A stretch of 64,000 nt of DNA from a virus. The position numbers were made by a program, and so were the translations under genes. Of the stretch, positions 49,030 to 56,728 are shown piece after piece (the first letter of the stretch is position 1; each line of letters opens with the position of its first letter). The notes below the pieces were generated by a model. That model worked only from the letters and a program-made list of their open reading frames with translations. It was not told the origin of the DNA and made no database searches. The stretch is taken from positions 1 to 64,000 of IMG/VR virus record IMGVR_UViG_3300023112_000011. One strand, written 5' to 3'.

Positions 49030-49453
49030 GGCCCAGAGGCTCCAATCTCGATGGCACGAAGAGTCCATGGAGCTCACTGGCGATGAGTTTGAGGAAGAGG
49101 CGCACAACACCATCCACGCTCTCGTAGGGCTGGTCGCTGCCGCTGAGCGTCGTAGTACCGTGCATGTGACTGGGCCAGCGCAGCGGGACTATCAGTTCGA
49201 TGGTATGGAGCGTTGTCCGAGCTTCGCTATCATCACCAAGGGCTCCGAGATCAACATCGTCATCAACCCCAGGCTGTGGCTCTTCGATGGTGCTGATGAG
49301 TTGGGCGAGGAGCTGTTCCACGAGATCCTCGACCCACTCAAGCAGTTCCAGCACAGACGACTCGATGAACCAACTGTGCATGCCATGGCGTCAACTATGC
49401 GGGGGAAGATGGAGGCATTGGTCGACGAGGACCGCATCACGAGACGCCCCTGA
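48917..49453 (+). CDS. Hypothetical protein
   Basis: Up to 178 residues from ATG 48917; ATG 48962 is an alternative. Middle helical, then a beta-rich part (CPSFAIITKGSEINIVINPR). Unknown. Confidence 0.6.
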   Translation: MSERESKKSSELSAVMIQDPPRFTRKAERGAPTTYLVEAQRLQSRWHEESMELTGDEFEEEAHNTIHALVGLVAAAERRSTVHVTGPAQRDYQFDGMERCPSFAIITKGSEINIVINPRLWLFDGADELGEELFHEILDPLKQFQHRRLDEPTVHAMASTMRGKMEALVDEDRITRRP

Positions 49454-49531
49454 TGCCGCTATCAGGTGGGTGGGATCGGTGTGGTAAAGTGAGGAACAGT
49501 GTGGGGGCGCTTTCGGCGCTAGGGGTAGGAC

Positions 49532-49681
49532 GTGACCGAGTTGGAGTTGGAATTGTGGAGCAACGTTGTTGACGTACCTCGTCGGACGAGGCGCTCAATA
49601 ACCAGGTCCTTCGTATTCATGATGGGCTTCATAGCGGGGATCTCCGCTGCCGGCCTTGCCGGTCATTTGCTCTTCGGATAG
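49532..49681 (+). CDS. 49-residue membrane peptide
   Basis: GTG 49532 after GGGGTAGGAC, to TAG 49681. Acidic start, a basic patch (PRRTRRSITR), then one membrane helix (FVFMMGFIAGISAAGLAGHL). Placed just before a lipoprotein gene; envelope function plausible. Confidence 0.55.
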   Translation: MTELELELWSNVVDVPRRTRRSITRSFVFMMGFIAGISAAGLAGHLLFG

Positions 49682-49723
49682 GGATAGCCGGGTCGCAGGG
49701 CCCGGGAGGAGAGGAGGACGACT

Positions 49724-50806
49724 ATGAACGTCATCCGTGTAGTGATCATCGTGTTCACCCTGACTGTGGCTGCCGTAGCGGTTGTCACGTTCGCTGGTTG
49801 CACCGAGGGCGAGGCTTCTGCGGAAGGCCGTCTCGAGGAGCGTCGAGCTGGACGTGCGGCTTTGCTGGCGCAGTATGCCGCCAATCGACAGGCCAGGAGT
49901 GAGAAGAACAAGAGGCAGAGGGAGGAGTTCGACAGACGTCTGAACGCCCCCAGGGAAGAGGTAGCGGAACAGGCCGAAGTACCGCCGCCGCCAAAGCGGC
50001 GGGTTCGCCGGTTCATTTGGGGAAGCCCGGCAGAGACCCAGGGGAAAGCCTGGAACGTTCCCGAAGAGGATTCGGTTCAATCGACCCTCACGGCGTTTCT
50101 TCGGATCTGTATTGCGGAGGCTGATGGTAACCCGCAGGACTGTGTCGGTATATGGCAGTCGCTGCGCAACATCCGTCGTCGTGGGTGTGAGCGTGGTCAC
50201 GTTCGCCGTATCACTGAGTGTGATGAGAGCGGTGAGACAATGCTCTCAGTCTTCAGGCGGGGACAACCCCACATCATGGCCGTGAAGGGCTATGCGTTGC
50301 GTAATGCTCGAGCAGCTTGGATACGCAACCTGGAGACAGATTGTGAGATGCCGGGTGGTTATCTCGACTATCTACGTCGCCAGAACAAGTCGATCACACA
50401 AGAGTCTGCGCTTGACCGCTGGGATGCTCAATACGGCTCCCGCCGTTGCTCCTACGCTGTTGAGCTCGGCAAGGCGCTCATCTCAAAGCGCCCTCTCGTA
50501 GAGATCTCCAGACCAGGACATCGACTAGAGTGGGTTCCTGGCAGGCCGATCACTTGGGGTGGGCGGTGTGAGAGTGGCAAGGCTTCTTGCGATGACAGGG
50601 TCGCGTGTGCGAGAGGTCTTGCGCGGATCACGTCCGGACCAAAAACACACAACGCCTTCTGGCGTCGGCCCACAAATGAGGGTGAGATCGACCCTGTGTG
50701 CAAGCAGATGGGCTACACCAAAGTGCCATCAGACCCCCCACCAGAACTACCCACCTCGGCCCCCATTGCTGCCGCAGATCCACCCATGCTAGTCTCAGAT
50801 GGTTGA
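49724..50806 (+). CDS. Putative lipoprotein, possible cell-wall-active enzyme
   Basis: 360 residues, ATG after GAGGAGAGGAGG. Residues 1-26 are a signal peptide with lipobox TFAGC, so Cys 26 should be lipidated and the protein exported. A charged coiled coil follows (residues 35-90). Residues about 115-230 (LRICIAEADGNPQDCVGIWQ, then LRNIRRRGC) recall transglycosylase or wall-hydrolase folds with an early Glu, and paired cysteines suggest disulfides outside the cytoplasm. Catalysis is conjecture. A terminator follows. Confidence 0.7.
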   Translation: MNVIRVVIIVFTLTVAAVAVVTFAGCTEGEASAEGRLEERRAGRAALLAQYAANRQARSEKNKRQREEFDRRLNAPREEVAEQAEVPPPPKRRVRRFIWGSPAETQGKAWNVPEEDSVQSTLTAFLRICIAEADGNPQDCVGIWQSLRNIRRRGCERGHVRRITECDESGETMLSVFRRGQPHIMAVKGYALRNARAAWIRNLETDCEMPGGYLDYLRRQNKSITQESALDRWDAQYGSRRCSYAVELGKALISKRPLVEISRPGHRLEWVPGRPITWGGRCESGKASCDDRVACARGLARITSGPKTHNAFWRRPTNEGEIDPVCKQMGYTKVPSDPPPELPTSAPIAAADPPMLVSDG

Positions 50807-50839
50807 GGTCAGGGAACGTCCCCCCCACCCCTGATCTCA

Positions 50840-50869
50840 CAGGGCGTCTCTTCGGAGGCGCCCTGTTTT
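50840..50869 (+). terminator. Rho-independent terminator
   Basis: CAGGGCGTCTC-TTCG-GAGGCGCCCTG followed by TTTT; near-perfect stem with a stable TTCG loop, 34 bases after the lipoprotein stop. Confidence 0.85.
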
Positions 50870-51124
50870 AGTTCATGACCAGCTAAGAGAATGCCCCCGG
50901 AGAGAGGGCAAGGCAGGCGAACCGTTGAGCTAGCTAGCGGTTGGCGCGGCGAAGGACTTCGCCGCATCGAGCGCCAGCATCTCTAGCGTCAACTCCTCGT
51001 ACAGTTTTTCGACGAGCTTGTCTCCTAGGGGGCCCATCTCGCACAAGATCCGCCGCTATTATGGGGCTCAGATTGTTATAAGGGATACGCGAAGGGAACC
51101 CTTCTAGCTGAAAAGGAGATCGAA
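50870..51124. other. Intergenic region with palindrome and possible minus mini-gene
   Basis: Between the terminator and the gene at 51125. GCGGCGAAGGACTTCGCCGC at 50946-50965 is a near-perfect palindrome. A minus-strand frame 51037-50930 could encode 35 residues of natural composition (MGPLGDKLVEKLYEELTLEM...), but has only a weak ribosome site. A TATAAGG box sits at 51077. Confidence 0.4.
51077..51083 (+). promoter_or_regulatory. TATAAGG promoter box
   Basis: ATTGTTATAAGGGATAC, which is also an extended -10 (TGTTATAAG), 48 bases before GTG 51125. Confidence 0.5.
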
Positions 51125-51808
51125 GTGGGAGAGTACATTCATACGAAGTTCTGGATTGGTGGCGACGTTCGCAGGCCACTGGCTAGTCGCTTGTGCGACG
51201 CAATTATTCGTGAGGAGATCTTCGTTGACGATGATTACTGCAAGGAGGAGCAGTGGTTGCCAGAGGGTCCGGTCGACCTTCTCGCGCATCGGGTTGACGG
51301 TATCATCGCGCTGTTCGAGTACGAGAAAAACTACGGGGATTGCCGTGTCCTCGAGGAGTTCTGTACCGAGAAACTCATCCCGTGGGACAAGTGGCACACT
51401 GGGGGTATGGGCGGCGAGTTGAGCCCGGCCCACTACTGGTGGCGGCCGGGGATGGAGTCAGAGGAGTGTCTGCTCTGCACCCATGACCAGGATCTGCTCA
51501 TCGAAAAACAGCCCATCGACGCGATCATCGAGCTCATCGATGATACCGCCCTGACTATCTTCGTCAGCGACAGTAAGCGTTTGAAGGAGAGGATCCTCAG
51601 AAAGCTCCGTCTGGCCTGCCCAACTGTACCGAATCTACCACCATTTCGGGTCATCAACGACGAGGGTGAGAGTGAGGAAGACGTGCAGCTGGCCAAGGCC
51701 GTCAACATACTCCACGAAGCCGCTGACGTGGTGTCTGCCATGGACCCCCAGGCCCGCGACGCCATCCGGGATCTAGCCAAACGGCTCGAGCCCAAGGAGG
51801 AAGAGTGA
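51125..51808 (+). CDS. Hypothetical protein
   Basis: 227 residues, GTG after AAAAGGAGATCGAA. Alpha/beta, with CLLC near residue 117; helical C-terminus (VQLAKAVNILHEAADVVSAM). First gene of a unit with the thymidylate-synthase-like gene. Unknown. Confidence 0.65.
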   Translation: MGEYIHTKFWIGGDVRRPLASRLCDAIIREEIFVDDDYCKEEQWLPEGPVDLLAHRVDGIIALFEYEKNYGDCRVLEEFCTEKLIPWDKWHTGGMGGELSPAHYWWRPGMESEECLLCTHDQDLLIEKQPIDAIIELIDDTALTIFVSDSKRLKERILRKLRLACPTVPNLPPFRVINDEGESEEDVQLAKAVNILHEAADVVSAMDPQARDAIRDLAKRLEPKEEE

Positions 51809-52587
51809 GACCAATCAATATCGAAGCTCGGGATCTACCTGACGCGTGGTTCCAGTGCGTGGACGCCTGCTATCAGCAAGGACGCGACTACAAGATCACT
51901 GAGGGGAGCTACGAGGGGCAGACACGGCGTGAGCTCGACTACATCACTGTCCATATCACGCACCCCCACGTCCGGCCGCTCCTGCCGGACATCCCGCCGC
52001 ACCTCAACATCCCGAACCCCGTCGAGGACGACTACATTGCTCAGTACCTTCCGTACCTCATGACGGATGAGAGGAAGGAGGGGGAGCAGTACACCTACGG
52101 AGAGCGACTCTTTGGGCCGACCTGGGCACCGATAGTATCGCCGGAGACGTCCTATCACGAATTCGGGCACTCGCTCCAGCGCATGTCGCCCCAGGTCGAA
52201 GAGGTCATTGCGAAGTTCAAGAGAAGCTTTGGCAACAACCAGGCCTGCATGACCATCGCCCAGCCAAGCGACATCCACCTCGAGGACCCGCCCTGCCTGC
52301 GCCAAATCGACTGCCGTGTCTACCCTGCGACGGATGGAGACCGATTCCAGGATTATCCGTCGTTGGACGAGGAGAAGTTGCACTTCTGCATCTACTTCAG
52401 GAGCTGGGACTTGTGGGGCGGCTTCCCCGCCAACCTGGCGGCCATCGTCAACCTCCAGGAGTACATGGCCGACGAGATCGGTGTGGCACCTGGGGAGATC
52501 ATCGCCGCGTCGAAGGGTCTTCATCTCTATGACCACTGCTGGGAGCTGGCCAAGTGCCGGCTTGGAGGAACGGATACTGATGGCTGA
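51805..52587 (+). CDS. Thymidylate synthase / pyrimidine hydroxymethylase-like
   Basis: 260 residues, GTG start (GTGA overlap). DPPCLRQIDCRVY places the catalytic Cys at residue 164; FRSWDLWGGFPANLAAIVNL gives the RSxD nucleotide-binding segment and the conserved Asn; SKGLHLYDHCWELA is the family's end. YLMTDERKEGEQYTYGERL matches the archaeal/phage subgroup. Enzymes of this fold methylate dUMP or hydroxymethylate dUMP or dCMP. The subgroup is uncertain, so a role in making a modified base is as possible as dTMP supply. Confidence 0.8.
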   Translation: MRPINIEARDLPDAWFQCVDACYQQGRDYKITEGSYEGQTRRELDYITVHITHPHVRPLLPDIPPHLNIPNPVEDDYIAQYLPYLMTDERKEGEQYTYGERLFGPTWAPIVSPETSYHEFGHSLQRMSPQVEEVIAKFKRSFGNNQACMTIAQPSDIHLEDPPCLRQIDCRVYPATDGDRFQDYPSLDEEKLHFCIYFRSWDLWGGFPANLAAIVNLQEYMADEIGVAPGEIIAASKGLHLYDHCWELAKCRLGGTDTDG

Positions 52588-52813
52588 CCATGAGGACGAG
52601 GTGGTCGTCGCCGACTTCGGTGCCGGCTGCAAGATCACAGGTAAGCGTCTCGAGGGCGAGACGGACAAGGACGTGAAGATGCGCTTCGCAAGAGCCAAGA
52701 TGGAGCGCGAAGAAGAGAGGCTTCGTGCGAATGCAGAGCGGAAGCAGCTCACCAAGCTGCTCAGCAACTGGAAGCCGCCCAAGGATACCGTCTACAAGGA
52801 GCGAGAGAGGTGA
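52580..52813 (+). CDS. Small basic protein
   Basis: 77 residues from ATG 52580. Beta start (EVVVADFGAGCKITGK), then a long charged helix (RFARAKMEREEERLRANAER). Unknown. Confidence 0.55.
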   Translation: MADHEDEVVVADFGAGCKITGKRLEGETDKDVKMRFARAKMEREEERLRANAERKQLTKLLSNWKPPKDTVYKERER

Positions 52814-53046
52814 GCCACGACTCAAAGTATTGCAAGGATCAGATCCTGGATCAACTTCTAGGCGGCACAATCGTCGGGGTCATCGGGGTGCCCGAGGATG
52901 CAGATCCTGACTACTTCGGTATCCAGATACTGCTCAGGGGCAAGCGGAAGTTCATGTGGATCCAGTCTGACGCCGAGGGCAACAATGCGGGCTGGGTCGA
53001 CATCGAGGATGCTCCCAGCGAGCTCGATGAGAAGGAGGCAGGCTGA
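52810..53046 (+). CDS. Small hypothetical protein
   Basis: 78 residues, GTG start (GTGA overlap). IVGVIGVPEDADPDYFGIQI and KFMWIQSDAEG suggest a small beta domain. Unknown. Confidence 0.6.
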   Translation: MSHDSKYCKDQILDQLLGGTIVGVIGVPEDADPDYFGIQILLRGKRKFMWIQSDAEGNNAGWVDIEDAPSELDEKEAG

Positions 53047-53363
53047 TGGAGCGCACGCACGAAAGGGCGAAGAACGACGACTATTTGTGCTTCTTGTTGG
53101 AGCAAGTAGAGGACAAGCTAGGCCACGCCCAAATCAGTCTCGAGATATGCAGTGACGAAGAAGAGACTGAATGCAGACAGCACGTGAACCACTGCGAGGC
53201 CATGCTGGAGATTCTGTCTGACCAGGACATAGAGGAGTTCCCTTACACGGTAGAGCAGCGGCTGCTTGATTTCGGGATGTCGTCTCAATGGGCGCTTCGT
53301 AATGCCGGGAAGCGCCTCCTGCGTATGCGCGATCAGTGGCGTGAGGAAGAGGTGGCACCCTGA
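53046..53363 (+). CDS. Hypothetical protein
   Basis: 105 residues, ATG (TGATG overlap). Helical, Glu/Cys-containing. Unknown. Confidence 0.6.
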   Translation: MERTHERAKNDDYLCFLLEQVEDKLGHAQISLEICSDEEETECRQHVNHCEAMLEILSDQDIEEFPYTVEQRLLDFGMSSQWALRNAGKRLLRMRDQWREEEVAP

Positions 53364-53452
53364 TGTCGAGGGACGACGACTACCAGATGGGGAACGCCAC
53401 GTGCATTCGTGACAGCGGGGTTGGGTCTGATGAACATTATCGGCATAGATGA
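53363..53452 (+). CDS. Possible 29-residue peptide
   Basis: ATG 53363 overlaps the previous stop (TGATG) and runs 29 codons into the RNase HII gene. Likely serves to carry ribosomes to the RNase HII start, which lacks a strong ribosome site. Weak. Confidence 0.3.
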   Translation: MSRDDDYQMGNATCIRDSGVGSDEHYRHR

Positions 53453-54011
53453 GGTGGGGCTTGGGCCCATTGCGGGTCCGGTGGTCGTCGCTGCCGTGGT
53501 CTTCCCGGAGGAGCTGGTCGTGGACGGTGTGGGTGACTCAAAGGCGCTCAAGCCCCATCAGCGTGTCAATGTCATCCACGCCATCCACGAACACAGTCTT
53601 CACTGGGTGATTGCCCAGTCGGGGGTCGAGTTCATCGACGAGCACGGCATCAATCAGTGTCTTCGGGGCTGCATGGTCTCCTGCGCCATGTGCTGCCTCG
53701 AACGGTTCCCTGATGCCCACGTCGTCGTGGACGGCAAGACCAAGTTGCCTCACCCCGTGCCTACCGCTCAGCAGACTGCCATGCCTAAGGCTGACGCCAA
53801 GGTGCAGGCTGTTGGGGCAGCATCCATCATCGCTAAGGTCTGGAGAGACCAGCTGATAGCAGGGATGGCGGCGGCGTACCCAGCCTACGGGTTCGAGACA
53901 CACAAGGGCTACCCAACGGTGGTACACCTTGCCCAGTTGAAGAAGCACGGGCCCTGTCCAGAGCACCGACGGTCCTACGCGCCCGTCAAGCGGGCCATAA
54001 GGGGAGCATGA
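53430..54011 (+). CDS. rnhB: Ribonuclease HII
   Basis: 193 residues from ATG 53430 (a GTG at 53409 would add seven). IIGIDEVGLGPIAGPVVVAA is the hallmark N-terminal strand with the catalytic Asp-Glu; VGDSKALKP, HVVVDGK and KADAKVQAVGAASIIAKVWR carry the remaining acidic and substrate-binding residues. It cuts the RNA strand of RNA-DNA hybrids, for example primers or R-loops. All motifs are intact, and the length is typical. Cellular in type; uncommon in phages. Confidence 0.92.
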   Translation: MNIIGIDEVGLGPIAGPVVVAAVVFPEELVVDGVGDSKALKPHQRVNVIHAIHEHSLHWVIAQSGVEFIDEHGINQCLRGCMVSCAMCCLERFPDAHVVVDGKTKLPHPVPTAQQTAMPKADAKVQAVGAASIIAKVWRDQLIAGMAAAYPAYGFETHKGYPTVVHLAQLKKHGPCPEHRRSYAPVKRAIRGA

Positions 54012-54652
54012 AGGTAGACATGAAGCGCGCCACGGACTGGAAGGTTCAACTAGCGGCGAATGGTATCAGGCAGAATCAGATGTCGCGTGATCTCGACCTG
54101 AACGTGGGCAGATTGAACAAGATATTCAACGGTTGGGTCAACCCAAAACCGGGAGAGGTCGAGAGCATAGATCTGTACCTCTACGGAGACGTAGAGAAGG
54201 CTGCGGTAACGATAGAGCGAATGAGGGAGGAAGAAAGGGGGAAGTCAGAGAAGAGGAGAGCCGTTGCGGTTGTCCGCGGGGTGGTGGGGGAGATTGCCGC
54301 GAGTGGCGTGCGTATCTCGAAAGCCCTCGGGATTACGCAACGCATGATGATCCACATGGCGGAGACGTTGGTGGTGGTGCCATCGATTGGGGAAGCGGAC
54401 GGGAAGGGTACTCGACGAGTGTGGTCCGTGGAGGATGTTCGTCGTCTGCTCCTCGCTACCATCTTGAACAGGATGAGGTTACCGGTTCGGCAAATCGGTA
54501 CCGCGCTAGAACGGTGGGCGGATATCCGTTCTGGTGCGCGGAGTAGCGTTGTCTTGCTCGAGGACCCCTCTGGTACGGTTCGGCTCATCATCGACTGCGA
54601 TAGGTTTGATGATGAGTGCCGAAGGGTTCTCAGTAAGTTGGGGGCGGCGTGA
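54008..54652 (+). CDS. Two-HTH regulator with MerR-like half
   Basis: 214 residues, ATGA overlap. N-terminal part (DWKVQLAANGIRQNQMSRDL...LNKIFNGW) resembles an XRE-type helix-turn-helix. The second half is MerR-like (ISKALGITQRMMIHMAETLV, RRVWSVEDVRRLLLATIL) with a short domain after it, as in the gene at 25721. Two DNA-binding modules in one chain are unusual. Probably regulates late or middle phage genes. Confidence 0.65.
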   Translation: MKVDMKRATDWKVQLAANGIRQNQMSRDLDLNVGRLNKIFNGWVNPKPGEVESIDLYLYGDVEKAAVTIERMREEERGKSEKRRAVAVVRGVVGEIAASGVRISKALGITQRMMIHMAETLVVVPSIGEADGKGTRRVWSVEDVRRLLLATILNRMRLPVRQIGTALERWADIRSGARSSVVLLEDPSGTVRLIIDCDRFDDECRRVLSKLGAA

Positions 54653-54879
54653 GCGGTGTTTGCATGAACTGCGGCAAGCCCAAGGTCGCGTTGTGGGAGG
54701 GTGTACCGGTCTGTGATGACTGCCACAAGGTTGCCACCCACATCATCGCCAAGAGCGCCAGGCAGATGCAGATGCTGCTGGCCGTGCAGAAGGAGGCGGT
54801 CAGGAGTAGGCTTGTCGAAGGCAAGCTGGTGCTCGGTACTGGAGATGACGATGAAACGAAAGACGGCGCTGATAGTTGA
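54649..54879 (+). CDS. Small zinc-ribbon protein
   Basis: 76 residues, GTG start (GTGA overlap). CMNCGK and CDDCHK 15 residues apart, then a helix. Unknown. Confidence 0.6.
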   Translation: MSGVCMNCGKPKVALWEGVPVCDDCHKVATHIIAKSARQMQMLLAVQKEAVRSRLVEGKLVLGTGDDDETKDGADS

Positions 54880-55060
54880 ATACCTCCTGCGCTGCACGAG
54901 CCCGACGTGCAACAAGGATCAGACAATGGAGGATGTCGGCAACCTGAACCTTGGCGATGTCATTCGACCCGCCACCAAAAAGTCCAAGTACGGGCGCTGC
55001 ATCCTCTGCAAACACGAGGGGCTGTTGGTAGTTCGTCGGTCGGACGACCAGGTTGAGTAA
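54851..55060 (+). CDS. Small zinc-ribbon protein
   Basis: 69 residues from ATG 54851 (GGAG six bases upstream). CTSPTC and CILCKHEG form a zinc ribbon. Last plus-strand gene before the palindrome cluster. Confidence 0.6.
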   Translation: MKRKTALIVEYLLRCTSPTCNKDQTMEDVGNLNLGDVIRPATKKSKYGRCILCKHEGLLVVRRSDDQVE

Positions 55061-55099
55061 CATTCGTTACTCAATCTTCTTAGCTAGTTACGCCCGTTT

Positions 55100-55161
55100 G
55101 ATCCAGAGAGGCTCTTTCTCTCTAGGTGTTTTACTTCAACTAGGGGTATCTAGTAAGACCC
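55100..55161. repeat. 62-bp palindromic module R1
   Basis: GATCCAGAGAGGCTCTTTCT lead with a small inner hairpin, then the 33-base arm 55129-55161 starting TTTTACTTCAACTAGGGG. Direct repeat of R2; its arm shares GGGGTATC with the left arm at 20384. Confidence 0.85.
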
Positions 55162-55178
55162 TCCTATTTGTACTGGGT

Positions 55179-55240
55179 GATCCAGAGAGGCTCTTTCTCT
55201 CTAGATGTTTTACTTCAACTAGGTAAGTCTAGTAAGACCC
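55179..55240. repeat. 62-bp palindromic module R2
   Basis: Same GATCCAGAGAGGCTCTTTCT lead; its arm 55208-55240 is the exact reverse complement of R3's arm 55281-55313, giving a perfect 33-bp stem with a 40-base spacer. Confidence 0.9.
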
Positions 55241-55280
55241 CCTCATTATCCTCTCTAGTTCTATCTAAAGTAAAATTAGA

Positions 55281-55342
55281 GGGTCTTACTAGACTTACCT
55301 AGTTGAAGTAAAACCGCCACAGAGAGGGGGCCCTCTCAGATC
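55281..55342. repeat. 62-bp palindromic module R3 (inverted)
   Basis: The arm 55281-55313 is followed by the lead in reverse, ending in ...CTCTCAGATC. The arm is identical to 20434-20466, and the lead is close to that at 20355-20383. Confidence 0.9.
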
Positions 55343-55379
55343 ATACGTCATCAGCTAAAAAGAATTCTCCACAGTCGGA

Positions 55380-55405
55380 GGGGAACCGGACTATTCCGGT
55401 TCCCC
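55380..55405 (-). terminator. Strong hairpin after minus-strand gene
   Basis: GGGGAACCGGA-CTAT-TCCGGTTCCCC, an 11-bp perfect stem just past the stop at 55418; on the minus strand a T run follows about 18 bases later. Probable terminator. Confidence 0.55.
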
Positions 55406-55417
55406 CATTGAGATGCG

Positions 55418-56086
55418 CTAGCGGGCGAAGGCCCAATTCACCAACTTGGTTGCGATCTTGGCCCTGCGGGTCTTGGGCTTGGCGGCCTCGACGGCCATCC
55501 CGATGATCCCTCCATAGAGCCCGCCCATCGCGGCCATCGAGGCCCCGACCTTCAGGGCGGTGGCAATCTTCTTGCGGCGAGTTGCCGCCCTTTCCTGCTC
55601 CCTCGCAGTGAGTGCGAACAGGATCGCGTCAGCCGCATCATCGCCGAGCTTTTCGGCGAGCAGAGCCTTCGCCTGCTCTACTGGCGCCATCGAATTGAAC
55701 TCTTCGATGGTGGCCTGCGCGAGAGCCTCAGCCTCAGCTTCGGCTTTGTCCGCCGCCGCGCAGGCGTCCACATATTGTGCGGTGCGCACGCCGATGTAGT
55801 CGGCGTTGGCGTCGGCGAGCGCGAAGCGGGCTTGGTCGGCGTCGTCTCTGAGACGCTCGACATGGCTCAGGCCTAGTCGCCGCTCGCGCTCGGCGTATTT
55901 AGCCGCATCCTCGGCATTCTCTGCCGCGTCTGCGGCGTCGGCCACGAGGGTCTCGACCTGTCGCTCCAGGCGAGATAGGTGGCTGGCGAATATTTCGGCC
56001 GCGTCGGTTTCATCGACGAACTCGGCGTTTGAGGGTGTCGTGTTAGAGCCGTTTCCCTTGCGGGCTTCGTTGTCCATGTGTGCCAT
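55418..56086 (-). CDS. Ala-rich coiled-coil protein with glycine-rich C-terminus
   Basis: 222 residues from ATG 56086; ATG 56077 is an alternative. An upstream extension to 56230 is open, but would run through the tRNA-like element. Residues about 30-150 are an Ala/Glu/Asp-rich coiled coil (ADAADAAENAEDAAKYAERE); residues about 185-205 form a Gly/Ala/Met hydrophobic segment. It resembles the virion glycine-zipper proteins in composition. No ribosome site precedes either ATG, and the first ATG shares its A with the CCA end of the tRNA-like sequence. Confidence 0.65.
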   Translation of the reverse strand: MAHMDNEARKGNGSNTTPSNAEFVDETDAAEIFASHLSRLERQVETLVADAADAAENAEDAAKYAERERRLGLSHVERLRDDADQARFALADANADYIGVRTAQYVDACAAADKAEAEAEALAQATIEEFNSMAPVEQAKALLAEKLGDDAADAILFALTAREQERAATRRKKIATALKVGASMAAMGGLYGGIIGMAVEAAKPKTRRAKIATKLVNWAFAR

Positions 56087-56165
56087 GGGGGGACCGACTG
56101 GAGTCGAACCAGTAAACAACCAAAGTCCAGAGGCGATCAACCCTCCTTCTCCTTGGCGTTCGAGC
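56086..56165 (-). tRNA. tRNA-like element, possibly degenerate tRNA-Gln
   Basis: On the minus strand ACTGG-TTCGACT-CCAGT is a perfect T-arm with the invariant TTCGA loop, followed by CGGTCCC, C and CCA as a 3' acceptor strand with encoded CCA. Upstream, CTCTGGACTTTGG resembles a Gln(TTG) anticodon region, but the anticodon stem does not pair and no matching 5' acceptor strand is seen. It may be a decayed tRNA, a tRNA-like structure, or a tRNA 3' fragment acting as an attachment site. Its start boundary is a guess. Confidence 0.4.
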
Positions 56166-56298
56166 GTACCATCCATCATCAGTGTCAGGCTTACCAGGCC
56201 TTTCAACGGTGTTACTTTAGGATTGGTCATCCTTCAGTTTCACAAGACGGAACTCGCGGTCCCCATAATGATTCGGAGGTAGCACCTCCAAGATCACT

Positions 56299-56313
56299 AT
56301 TAGTCTTATCCCC
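56299..56313 (-). promoter_or_regulatory. GGGGATAAGACTAAT motif (copy 3)
   Basis: The minus strand reads GGGGATAAGACTAATAGTG, identical in its core to 18009. Located upstream of the tRNA-like element and the Ala-rich gene. Confidence 0.6.
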
Positions 56314-56317
56314 AGTT

Positions 56318-56728
56318 TTACTGCGGTTTTGCACCTTCTGGGGGCCACTCCTCGAACTGCTGAACACGCACGCACACGCCCAGGATGTGGGCCTTCATCA
56401 TCCGGTGCAGCCCATCCATCACACCCCCTTCCGGGTTCAACAAGATGGGGAAGCTCAGGTCGGCATCGTTGACCCGGCGGATGTGGTCTGCCAGATCACG
56501 CATCGTGAACTGTTCTTTGGTCCCTCGAGCCCGGGACCACCAGAAGAACCGTGGCTCCGAGTCGATGTAGAAGTCGAACTCGGGGAGCTGTTCGGGTGGG
56601 AGCTCGAAGGTGTGTAGGTCTTTGGCCAGCTCCCATAGGTCAAGGACCGGCCAGCTTCGGTAGACACCACCGCGATTGGTGGTGCAGGTGTGCCCTAGAA
56701 ATCGTGCCTCGTCTTGCACCACGGGCAT
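56318..56728 (-). CDS. ParB-like small protein
   Basis: 136 residues from ATG 56728 (an upstream extension overlaps the zinc-ribbon gene). TMRDLADHIRRVNDADLSFP, then ILLNPEGGVMDGLHRMMKAH, matches the DGxHR motif and preceding strand of ParB-like/Srx-fold nucleotide-binding domains. Such single-domain proteins in phages may bind DNA or act on nucleotides. Start uncertain. Confidence 0.55.
   Translation of the reverse strand: MPVVQDEARFLGHTCTTNRGGVYRSWPVLDLWELAKDLHTFELPPEQLPEFDFYIDSEPRFFWWSRARGTKEQFTMRDLADHIRRVNDADLSFPILLNPEGGVMDGLHRMMKAHILGVCVRVQQFEEWPPEGAKPQ

Larger units (their letters stand above)
55061..55417. other. 357-bp intergenic region at convergent junction
   Basis: No gene seen. 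It holds three 62-bp modules related to the 20.4-kb palindrome and a perfect GGGGAACCGGA/TCCGGTTCCCC hairpin at 55380-55405. The neighbouring genes converge here, so transcription from both sides must stop. Confidence 0.8.

Noticed and set aside
50934-51179. 81-codon minus frame
   Set aside because: It overlaps the promoter and start of the plus gene at 51125, has Arg-rich shadow composition and no ribosome site.
55100-55342. CRISPR array
   Set aside because: Repeats are few, partly inverted, unequal in spacing, with no unique regular spacers and no cas genes.
56087-56230. N-terminal extension of the Ala-rich minus gene (48 extra residues)
   Set aside because: It would translate the tRNA-like element; the composition is unlike the rest, and the ATG at 56086 fits better.
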